Origin: Fischerella sp.
GTDB taxonomy: Bacteria; Cyanobacteriota; Cyanobacteriia; Cyanobacteriales; Nostocaceae
Direction of reading: 5' to 3'
Assembly: GCA_026419705.1 (NCBI GenBank)
Contig: JANZYY010000104.1
Location: forward strand, 4,661-11,970
Length of the DNA stretch: 7,310 bases
Positions 1 through 5,979 of this stretch are shown here, piece after piece (position 1 is the first letter of the stretch; each line of letters opens with the position of its first letter). Below the pieces are notes generated by a model. The model had not been told where the DNA came from and did not search any database. It saw only the letters and a list, made by a program, of their open reading frames with translations. A program made the translations under genes and the position numbers.

Positions 1-156
1 CAATTCCATCAGAAGAGAAGATAGTGTTTGTATGTCTTTGATCCGACCCACGGTTTCATCTGAGATTGAGTTGACACACCCAAACTTACTAAGAGTTTGC
101 GAAAAGCCTCATTGTCCAGCAGTTTCTTCCTTCTGGAGCAGTTGAACAAGCTGTGG
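1..156 (-). pseudogene. Possible decayed C-terminal fragment of an unidentified gene, cut by the left edge
   Basis: On the minus strand the frame is open from base 108 to the left edge, and its translation looks protein-like, with a stretch reading SISDETVGRIKDIQTLSSLL. The same frame continues upstream (156 to 112, reading PQLVQLLQKEETAGQ) across a single TGA at 109-111, and then meets two consecutive TGA codons at 157-162. There is no start codon in the frame and no ribosome binding site. The amphipathic tail loosely resembles the C-terminal ends of cyanobacterial Rpn/DUF4351-type proteins, but this is an impression from memory and not an identification. It could equally be chance open sequence. 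No function is assigned. Confidence 0.22.
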
Positions 157-425
157 TCATCAGGTGTGCTTCTTGTTTATCGTCTAGTTTGCTTTCTTTC
201 GTAGATGTAGGCGATCGCAAATGGCCAAGTCTATTCCTTGCTGAACATATGTGGCTCGCGTACATTCTACCGTCGAAACATGTACAGTCAAATTTACAGT
301 ATACTTTTTTGCCACAATCCCACCCTTAACGCCTGAAGTCAGCATACCAAAAAATCTGTCTCACCCATCAAAGTTGATGTGGCGGACTACTAGCGTTCTG
401 TGTCATTGATTTGAGAGGGCTGTAG

Positions 426-461
426 TGAGCGATTTATCGCTCAATTTTAACGGCTAAAGCC
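426..461. repeat. Palindrome-containing dispersed-type repeat
   Basis: TGAGCGAT (426-433) and ATCGCTCA (436-443) form a perfect 8-base stem with a 2-base spacer. A second small palindrome follows at 452-461 (GGCT, AA, AGCC). This arrangement, a GAGCGAT palindrome followed by a GGCTAAAGCC box, resembles short dispersed repeats common between genes in heterocystous cyanobacteria. That family resemblance is from memory. The inverted repeats themselves are visible directly. They lie about 130-160 bases before mgtA, with no T-run typical of an intrinsic terminator. Confidence 0.5.
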
Positions 462-504
462 TTGACTGCGAACTTTCACAACTCATCAAAACTAATGCGA
501 TAAA

Positions 505-533
505 CCCCTAGTCCCCAATCCCCAATTCCTATT
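505..533. repeat. CCCCAAT heptamer tandem repeat (STRR-like)
   Basis: The tract reads CCCCTAGT, CCCCAAT, CCCCAAT and then a degenerate TCCTATT. Two perfect heptamers are flanked by imperfect copies. Short tandemly repeated repetitive (STRR) sequences with a CCCCA(A/G)T unit are known from heterocystous cyanobacteria. The tract lies about 56 bases upstream of the mgtA start codon and would probably fall in its 5' untranslated region. Confidence 0.6.
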
Positions 534-574
534 TTCAAGTTAGATTTGATCAAGTGTGCCATTGCTCCCATCTC

Positions 575-579
575 AAAGG
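575..579 (+). promoter_or_regulatory. Ribosome binding site of mgtA
   Basis: AAAGG lies 9 bases before the ATG at 589. It supports this start, which is also the first possible one because an in-frame TAA sits at 580-582. Confidence 0.5.
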
Positions 580-588
580 TAAACCATT

Positions 589-3264
589 ATGCCGCTTCGG
601 TTTCCCTCATTTTTTCATCGTTCTCTACCCACAGAGCAATCTGTGCAATTGTCTTTGCGTGTGGTAGAAGAGGCATACACAGATTTAGGAAGTTTACTAG
701 AAAATCTCGATACCTACAGAAAAGGGTTGTCTACAAAGGAAGTAAAAAAACGTCTGAAAAAATATGGTTGGAATGAAATTATTTATGAAAAATCCCTGCC
801 TTGGTATCTAAAATTACTAAACTCTTTTCATAGTCCTTTTGTGTATTTACTGTTGGGACTTGCAGGTATTTCTTATCTTACGGGTGATTTGCGGACAATC
901 ATTGTCTTGATGATTATGGTTTTGCTCAGTGGTGGACTGCGATTTTTACAGGAATATCGCTCTAGCTTGGCTGCGGAAAAACTACGCTCAATGGTTAGTA
1001 CAACCGCAACAGTCAGTCGCCGTAGCGACGAAATGTTTGGGCGGGAAATACATAAGGAAGTTCCTATAAAACTTCTTGTACCAGGAGATATTGTGCATTT
1101 GTCTGCTGGTGATATGGTTCCGGCTGATATCCGACTACTCACTGCTAAAGATTTTTGGATCGATCAAGCCATCCTTACAGGAGAGTCTTCACCCATTCAA
1201 AAACACGATACTTTGGGTAAGCAACCAGAGAAAATTGCTATTACCTACTATCAACACAGTCTAGATCCACTGGATACTCCTACAGTTTGTTTTATGGGAA
1301 CCACTGTAGTTGGCGGTACAGCTACGGGTGTAGTTGTGGCTACAGGAAACCAAACCTATCTGGGTTCGCTCACAAAAGATATAGTTGGCAGACGGGCAAT
1401 AACTAGTTTTGATCGAGGAGTTAATAGTGTCAGTTGGTTGCTATTAGGTTTTATGACTGTGCTAGCACCAGTTGTATTTTTGATTAATGGCATTATCAAC
1501 AGAGACTGGGGTGAAGCTTTCTTTTTTGGCATCTCTGTTGCTGTCGGCTTAACACCAGAAATGTTGCCGATGATTGTCAGTGCCAACTTAGCACGGGGAG
1601 CAATGGTGATGGCAAGCCAAAAGGTCATCATTAAGCACCTCAATGCAGTACAAAACCTGGGTGCAATGGATATTTTATGTACCGATAAAACAGGTACTCT
1701 TACCCAAGATCAGATAATCGTACAGCGACACCTGAATATCTATGGTGAAGAAAGTAATGAACCCCTGCATTATGCCTATCTCAATAGTTATTTCCAAACA
1801 AGTCTCAAAAATCTGATAGATGAAGCAATTCTGGCTCATGCAGAACTCGATGAAATTGTGCAGCCAGAGCAAAACTATCGTAAAGTAGCTGAGATTCCCT
1901 TTGATTTTGTCCGCCGTCGTCTATCAGTTGTTTTGGAACACAAACAGGAACATATCTTGATCTGTAAGGGAGCAGTAGAAGAAATTGCTTTTTTAGCAAC
2001 TTGTGCCAAATCTCAAGGACAGGTAGTGCCGATGAATGAATCCCTGTACCAAGAAACAAAGCAGGTGGCACAAAAACTTAATGCAGAGGGTTTTCGCGTC
2101 ATTGCAGTTGGCTACAAACGCATCTTTACTCCTAAAAAAAGATACAGTGTTGAAGATGAATGCCATCTTACACTCGTAGGTTATCTAACTTTTCTCGATC
2201 CGCCTAGAGACACTGCTTTACAGGCACTTAATACTCTCAAATCACGAGGAATTAAAGTCAAAATTATTACAGGAGATAATGAAACCGTCACTCGCAAAAT
2301 TTGCCAGGACGTGGGATTAGAGGTACAGCGCGTTTTTGTTGGCAGTCTAGTAGAACAAATGAGTGATGAAGATTTAGCCAAAATAGCTGATATGACAACC
2401 ATTTTTGCCAAAATGACACCACTGCAAAAAGCTCGTGTAATCCGGGTTTTGAAACAAAAAGGTTACACAGTTGGTTATATGGGAGATGGTATTAACGATG
2501 CTTTGGTGTTACGTGAAGCAGATGTGGGAATTTCCGTTGATAGTGCCGTTGATGTTGCTAAAGAATCAGCTAATATTATTCTTTTAGACAAAAGCCTGTT
2601 GGTGTTGGAGGAGGGCATAGTCGAAGGCCGTCGAACTTTTGGCAATATAATTAAATATTTAAAAATGGCTGCAAGTTCTAATTTTGGCAACGTTTTCAGC
2701 GTTGTTGGAGCAAGTGCATTATTGCCATTTTTACCTATGCAACCGATTCAACTACTGATCCAAAACCTACTTTATGATATTTCCCAAACTACAATTCCTT
2801 TCGATCGTGTAGATGAAGAATATCAAGCCAAACCACAGAAATGGAATGTGTCAGACATTGGACGCTTTATGGTTTTTATCGGTTCAGTCAGTTCAATTTT
2901 TGACTATGCTACTTATGCTGTCATGTGGTTTATCTTGGGTGCAAATACAGAAGCGGAGGCTGCTTTGTTTCAATCGGGTTGGTTTGTTGAAGGTTTACTT
3001 TCTCAAACTCTGATTATTCATATGATTCGTAGCAGTAAGATTCCTATTATTCAAAGTATGGCAGCTTTACCTGTAATTTTCACAACGGTAATAATTATGA
3101 CGATTGGAGTTTTTATACCTTTTACTTCTTTTGGCAGGAGTTTGGGTATGGTGCCTTTACCACAACACTACTTTCCTTGGCTCGTGATGATTCTGTTGTG
3201 CTATTTTTTACTAATGCAAGTGATTAAGATTTGGTATATTCGCCGCTTCCAAAGATGGCTATAA
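589..3264 (+). CDS. mgtA: Magnesium-importing P-type ATPase (type IIIB), MgtA
   Basis: This 891-residue inner-membrane pump couples ATP hydrolysis to Mg2+ uptake into the cytoplasm. Its length is close to that of E. coli MgtA (about 900). A cytosolic N-terminus is followed by TM1-2 (about 84-120), the actuator domain with TGES (197-200), TM3-4 (about 282-332, with PEMLP at 323-327), the phosphorylation motif DKTGTLT with acceptor Asp366, the nucleotide-binding KGA (460-462), TGDN (561-564), GDGIND (632-637), and then the remaining C-terminal TM helices. The stretch with SSNFGN (696-701) and QNLLYDISQ (725-733) is typical of the MgtA/MgtB branch and separates it from Ca2+ or K+ pumps. The usual GDGxNDxPAL hinge is altered: Pro and Ala are replaced by Leu639 and Val640. 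The ATG at 589 follows an in-frame stop and has an AAAGG box. The gene stands alone and contains no HIP1 site. Regulation by Mg2+ is likely from the family but not visible here. Confidence 0.95.
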   Translation: MPLRFPSFFHRSLPTEQSVQLSLRVVEEAYTDLGSLLENLDTYRKGLSTKEVKKRLKKYGWNEIIYEKSLPWYLKLLNSFHSPFVYLLLGLAGISYLTGDLRTIIVLMIMVLLSGGLRFLQEYRSSLAAEKLRSMVSTTATVSRRSDEMFGREIHKEVPIKLLVPGDIVHLSAGDMVPADIRLLTAKDFWIDQAILTGESSPIQKHDTLGKQPEKIAITYYQHSLDPLDTPTVCFMGTTVVGGTATGVVVATGNQTYLGSLTKDIVGRRAITSFDRGVNSVSWLLLGFMTVLAPVVFLINGIINRDWGEAFFFGISVAVGLTPEMLPMIVSANLARGAMVMASQKVIIKHLNAVQNLGAMDILCTDKTGTLTQDQIIVQRHLNIYGEESNEPLHYAYLNSYFQTSLKNLIDEAILAHAELDEIVQPEQNYRKVAEIPFDFVRRRLSVVLEHKQEHILICKGAVEEIAFLATCAKSQGQVVPMNESLYQETKQVAQKLNAEGFRVIAVGYKRIFTPKKRYSVEDECHLTLVGYLTFLDPPRDTALQALNTLKSRGIKVKIITGDNETVTRKICQDVGLEVQRVFVGSLVEQMSDEDLAKIADMTTIFAKMTPLQKARVIRVLKQKGYTVGYMGDGINDALVLREADVGISVDSAVDVAKESANIILLDKSLLVLEEGIVEGRRTFGNIIKYLKMAASSNFGNVFSVVGASALLPFLPMQPIQLLIQNLLYDISQTTIPFDRVDEEYQAKPQKWNVSDIGRFMVFIGSVSSIFDYATYAVMWFILGANTEAEAALFQSGWFVEGLLSQTLIIHMIRSSKIPIIQSMAALPVIFTTVIIMTIGVFIPFTSFGRSLGMVPLPQHYFPWLVMILLCYFLLMQVIKIWYIRRFQRWL

Positions 3265-3360
3265 GCATCCATATGGCTATAATAAATAATTACTATGCAT
3301 ATTATCGAAAATAGCCATCGCTACTGGTGCATGCAATTACACATAGCTATAATGATGCTT
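3263..3360. repeat. Imperfect inverted repeat between convergent genes
   Basis: The spacer between the stop codons of mgtA and the GGDEF gene is bounded by AAGCATC (3263-3269) and GATGCTT (3354-3360). Inside lie ATGGCTAT (3273-3280) and its perfect inverse ATAGCCAT (3311-3318). There is also a direct repeat ATGGCTATAA (3255-3264, overlapping the end of mgtA, and 3273-3282). The whole can be drawn as a long, AT-rich, imperfect fold. It may serve as a terminator region for both genes, but neither strand shows the compact GC-rich stem plus T-run of a classic intrinsic terminator. A small mobile-element remnant is an alternative. Confidence 0.45.
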
Positions 3361-4659
3361 TTAAGTTAAAAATTTATTATCAAAAACTATATAATTCGCT
3401 TTTCCTTGCTCCTTAGCGCGATACATAGCTATATCCGCATCTCTCAGTAGGCTCCTTGGTTCCTCATAACCACTGCAACTTAAGGCAATACCAATGCTTG
3501 CTGTTGTAAATATCTCTATTCCGTTGAGCCGAATAGGTAAGCCCAAGGTTTCTTGAATGCGTTTGGCAATGTTGATAGCATCGTCAACATCTTTAATATC
3601 TTCTAGAAGTATAGCAAACTCGTCACCACCAAATCTGGCAACCGTGTCACCACTACGCAAGCAAGACTCCAAACGTCGAGCGATCGCTATCAATAAATCA
3701 TCACCCATTCCATGCCCAAAGCGATCGTTAATTTCCTTAAAGCCGTCTAAATCTAAAAATAAAACAGCGAAATGATTATTAACCCGTCTTTTACAACGTT
3801 CCAATGCTTGTTTGAGTCGATCCAGGAATAAAACTCTGTTGGGTAACGCCGTCAGTCCATCATAAAAAGCATTGCGAATCAATTGCGCCTCTGTTTGCTT
3901 GCGTTGAGTGATGTCTTGAAAGACTACAACAGCACCTGTAATATTACCTAGATTATCGCGAATTGGTGCCACGGTATCTCCAATCGGTATTTCTGTTCCA
4001 TCTTTCGCAATTAATTTACAGTTATCTGGTAGCTTCAAAACTACGCCTGCTTGCATTGCTTGCGTAGCTAAATTAGCAATCCTCTCGCCGGTATCTTGAT
4101 CGATTAAATTTAAAACTTCTACAAAATATTTACCAAAAGCTTCTTTTTGCTGCCAACCTGTGAGCATCTCTGCCAGTTGATTCATCATTTCAATACGAGC
4201 ATCAATACCTGTGACTAGTACCGCACAGCCCATACTGTTAATAATTGACAGCAATCTTTGCTTTTCTGCTTGCAATTGTTTTTGGATTTTGTGTTTATAA
4301 AGAGCTATTTCGATAGCAATATATAGGTCTTTTTCAGTAAATGGCTTGAGAATATAGCTAAAAGGATCTTGTAATTGATTTTTGCGTATTTTTTTATACA
4401 CTAAATAATCTATTACATATAATACCGGTATTTGAAAGGTATTCAGAATAATATCTACTACTTTTGTACCCTCTAATTTCCCAGCCAAGCAGATATCAAT
4501 CAATACTAAATTTGGTTTGAGTTCTGATATTTTTTTTACCACTTCCTCAGCATAATCAGTGATTTTGGTCACGGCATATCCTAACTTTATTAAACTATTT
4601 TTAATATCTACAGCCTGATTTTTTTCATCTTCAACAACTAGGATTTTCGGAGCGACCAT
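3361..4659 (-). CDS. Response regulator with receiver, PAS and GGDEF domains (probable diguanylate cyclase)
   Basis: The 432-residue cytoplasmic protein probably makes cyclic di-GMP from two GTP. Residues 4-120 form a receiver domain with an acidic pocket (Glu10, Asp11), acceptor Asp55 and Lys105. Residues about 132-252 form a PAS sensor domain, and about 262-428 a GGDEF domain. The GGDEF signature is intact (344-348), and five residues before it lies RSGD (335-338), matching the RxxD product-inhibition site, so an active, feedback-inhibited enzyme is likely. No EAL or HD-GYP domain is present. The usual Thr/Ser switch residue of the receiver is Ile83, in the segment PVLYVID, so phospho-signalling may be altered. 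The ATG at 4659 is chosen because homologues begin just before the ILVVEDE strand. A TTG at 4701 would add 14 residues and neither start has a strong ribosome binding site. No sensor kinase lies nearby. The signal is unknown. Confidence 0.88.
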   Translation of the reverse strand: MVAPKILVVEDEKNQAVDIKNSLIKLGYAVTKITDYAEEVVKKISELKPNLVLIDICLAGKLEGTKVVDIILNTFQIPVLYVIDYLVYKKIRKNQLQDPFSYILKPFTEKDLYIAIEIALYKHKIQKQLQAEKQRLLSIINSMGCAVLVTGIDARIEMMNQLAEMLTGWQQKEAFGKYFVEVLNLIDQDTGERIANLATQAMQAGVVLKLPDNCKLIAKDGTEIPIGDTVAPIRDNLGNITGAVVVFQDITQRKQTEAQLIRNAFYDGLTALPNRVLFLDRLKQALERCKRRVNNHFAVLFLDLDGFKEINDRFGHGMGDDLLIAIARRLESCLRSGDTVARFGGDEFAILLEDIKDVDDAINIAKRIQETLGLPIRLNGIEIFTTASIGIALSCSGYEEPRSLLRDADIAMYRAKEQGKANYIVFDNKFLT

Positions 4660-4982
4660 GCTAAAATTACCATTTTTCTCAGGTTCGGATTTTTCTATCA
4701 ATGTTAGCTGAGCTTGGCAGACAGTAATTCTATCATAATAAATCTCTAATCTTCCTGTGTATTACTTGACTGAAATGCTAACTAATTTTGAAATTTCATT
4801 AGCGATCGCTGTCTGAGAAGTTTTAAAAATAATTCATGCAGTTAATATCAAGTTCTTATTCTGATCGGAAACGCAGATATTTTTAGAGAAAATTCACAAC
4901 TATTTGCAGTATTTACATGACAAATAAAAACTAAAAGAAGATGTTACTAAGATTTACGAGAGAAAAATCAGTATTACTGGCA

Positions 4983-5015
4983 AAGTGGGAATGCGACATT
5001 CAATGTTCCCCACTT
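4983..5015. repeat. Strong hairpin, possible transcript end of folB or dispersed repeat
   Basis: AAGTGGG (4983-4989) pairs with CCCACTT (5009-5015), and the stem extends by AA/TT around a single bulged C. Within the loop, ACATT (4996-5000) and AATGT (5002-5006) form a second small inverted repeat. The hairpin lies downstream of folB, but on that strand only TTT follows the stem, so a classic intrinsic terminator is uncertain. Confidence 0.45.
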
Positions 5016-5037
5016 AGTAAGGATCGGGAGTATAGAG

Positions 5038-5058
5038 AATTGGCAATTGGTAATTGGT
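5038..5058. repeat. AATTGGN heptamer array (three copies)
   Basis: The units AATTGGC, AATTGGT and AATTGGT follow each other without gaps, then AATA. This is a seven-base tandem repeat of the short, low-copy kind common between cyanobacterial genes. Confidence 0.65.
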
Positions 5059-5080
5059 AATAAAGGTAACTAAGAATTTA

Positions 5081-5195
5081 GGCGTTGCTCCCCAACGCAG
5101 GTGGAGGTTGGAATTTGCATGACCCAACCATCACCGTGTAAAAGTATCCCCGCATCAGAGTATCAGCCTCGCTCATCCGATCATTCAGCAACGCC
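5081..5195. mobile_element. MITE-like element or insertion-sequence remnant
   Basis: GGCGTTGCT (5081-5089) and AGCAACGCC (5187-5195) are perfect 9-base inverted repeats bounding a 115-base unit. The left end also forms a local hairpin, GCGTTG with CAACGC (5082-5087 and 5093-5098). The inside shows no transposase. On the minus strand an ORF of 32 residues (5176 to 5078) fills most of it but has no recognisable family. No clear target-site duplication is visible at the ends, so this is either an old insertion or a chance pair of repeats. A GGCGTTGCT end is reminiscent of cyanobacterial insertion-sequence ends, from memory only. Confidence 0.4.
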
Positions 5196-5247
5196 AGAGT
5201 TTAAAATGTTCTTTCAGTATTGCTACTTTTGCGCAAGCCAGTCTACT

Positions 5248-5616
5248 TTAACCATTTGGTCTGGTTCTGGTCACTTCGATACTAATTTTGCCACCAAAGT
5301 CTGGAATGGGTGCAGCAGGCTTGCTGAGAATGACTTGAACTTGGGTAAGGCGATCGCACTCTTGTAGAATAGAATCTGCAATTGTAGCTACTAAACGTTC
5401 CACCAAAGCAAACTTTGATGTCTTAACCAAATGTTGCACTAAGTTGATGACTCGGCGATAATCCACTGTATCTGCGATCGCGTCAGATTTGGCTGCTGAG
5501 TCGATATCCAACCATAACTTCAAATCCACCTCAAACCATTGTCCCAGCACCTGTTCCTCTGGTAAAAAGCCAGTGTAGCCATAGGCACGAATTCCCTTGA
5601 CATGAATGCAGTCCAT
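5248..5616 (-). CDS. folB: Dihydroneopterin aldolase (FolB)
   Basis: The enzyme cleaves 7,8-dihydroneopterin to 6-hydroxymethyl-7,8-dihydropterin and glycolaldehyde, an early step of folate synthesis in the cytoplasm. At 122 residues it has the usual full length of this tunnel-fold family. Conserved parts are visible in order: IRAYGYTG (9-16), the PEEQVLGQWF segment with Glu21, DTVDYR (49-54) with Tyr53, LVERL (71-75) with pterin-anchoring Glu73, and SKPAAPIP (98-105) with the catalytic Lys99. No key residue is missing. The ATG at 5616 is the only possible start, because an in-frame TGA lies three codons upstream, although no clear Shine-Dalgarno box precedes it. It is divergent from menD and does not share a transcript with other folate genes in this window. 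Two HIP1 sites lie inside (5350, 5474). Confidence 0.93.
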   Translation of the reverse strand: MDCIHVKGIRAYGYTGFLPEEQVLGQWFEVDLKLWLDIDSAAKSDAIADTVDYRRVINLVQHLVKTSKFALVERLVATIADSILQECDRLTQVQVILSKPAAPIPDFGGKISIEVTRTRPNG

Positions 5617-5763
5617 AAGAGATCAGCAATAAAATATCGATGGGCGCTCTGTCAATTACAAATGACCAAAACAATTCTAAATTTGGAATTGTGGATTTTG
5701 GATGAAAGTCAAAATCTGCAAACTGAGAACTGGAAAAGATTCAGTAATGGGATCTTTCCTAAT

Positions 5764-5783
5764 ACCCAATACCCAATCCCGAT
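5764..5783. repeat. ACCCAAT heptamer repeat
   Basis: Two perfect ACCCAAT units (5764-5770, 5771-5777) are followed by a degenerate CCCGAT. The unit differs by one base from the CCCCAAT unit upstream of mgtA. Confidence 0.55.
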
Positions 5784-5797
5784 CCTTAGATTTTGGA

Positions 5798-5841
5798 GAT
5801 TTTGGATCAATTGGATTAAAGTCAATCTCAAATCCAAAATC
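5798..5841. repeat. Inverted repeat with a GATTTTGGAT arm
   Basis: GATTTTGGAT (5798-5807) and ATCCAAAATC (5832-5841) are a perfect 10-base inverted pair with a 24-base loop. Extra direct copies of the arm start at 5694 (10 of 10 bases) and 5789 (first 9 bases). It can form a hairpin in the presumed leader or promoter region of menD, but it lacks the GC content of a terminator. It is probably part of a repeat cluster. Confidence 0.5.
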
Positions 5842-5979
5842 AATCGCGGGGTCAATCCACGCATCGCAAATCCCTACATCCTGTGAGCGAACGACCTATT
5901 ACCTATTAACAGCTCAAGCAACAGAATAACTATTCAAGCGAACATGATATAACATTGTCTTTTTGCTAAATCAAATTTC

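Larger units (their letters stand above)
157..588. other. Non-coding region upstream of mgtA
   Basis: No credible gene was found here in either strand. The region holds one HIP1 octamer (211-218), an AT-rich stretch around 290-312 with a TATACT hexamer at 300-305 but no convincing -35 partner, a palindrome-bearing repeat (426-461) and a CCCCAAT heptamer tract (505-533). The mgtA promoter must lie in or before this region, but I cannot place it. No Mg2+-sensing leader (M-box) could be recognised by eye. Confidence 0.6.
4660..5247. other. Non-coding region between the GGDEF gene and folB
   Basis: No credible gene was found. The region holds a HIP1 octamer (4802-4809), AT-rich sequence (about 4820-4980), a strong hairpin (4983-5015), an AATTGGN heptamer array (5038-5058) and a 115-base element with inverted ends (5081-5195). 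It should contain the GGDEF gene promoter near 4702-4800 and the end of the folB transcript. The minus strand there offers TATGAT/TAGAAT-like hexamers, but no confident -35 box. Confidence 0.55.
5617..5979. other. Divergent spacer between folB and menD
   Basis: The spacer is 363 bases with no credible gene and should hold both promoters. For menD a TATAAC hexamer at 5948-5953 could be a -10 box, but the position 17 bases upstream does not resemble a -35 box. Most of 5680-5845 is built from short repeats: copies of GATTTTGGA at 5694, 5789 and 5798, an inverse copy at 5832-5841, and ACCCAAT heptamers. Open frames across it contain these repeats and are not credible proteins. Confidence 0.6.

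Noticed and set aside
282..297. NtcA-like site (GTA...TAC)
   Set aside because: The spacing between GTA and TAC is 10 bases and not the required 8.
241..588. M-box Mg2+ riboswitch before mgtA
   Set aside because: No conserved M-box core or set of three helices could be recognised by eye, and the region is largely explained by repeats. A covariance search would be needed to decide.
546..776. Plus-strand ORF of 76 residues overlapping the start of mgtA
   Set aside because: It is in another frame over the mgtA N-terminus, which has the better ribosome binding site and clear homology.
3278..3353. Two TATAAT hexamers in the spacer after mgtA
   Set aside because: They lie in the AT-rich repeat between convergent genes, have no -35 partner and no downstream gene in the right direction.
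4660..4701. TTG start adding 14 residues to the GGDEF protein
   Set aside because: The extension is Glu/Lys-rich and not part of the receiver fold, no ribosome binding site precedes the TTG, and an ATG sits at the usual distance from the first receiver strand.
5078..5176. A 32-residue minus-strand ORF just downstream of folB
   Set aside because: It lies inside the inverted-repeat element, has no clear ribosome binding site and no recognisable family, so it is noted only as part of the element.
5101..5367. Plus-strand ORF of 88 residues overlapping folB
   Set aside because: It runs antisense into the well-supported folB gene and across the repeat element, and its composition is not protein-like.
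5602..5929. Two overlapping plus-strand ORFs between folB and menD
   Set aside because: They consist largely of translated repeat sequence and start inside or beside folB on the opposite strand, with no recognisable domain.
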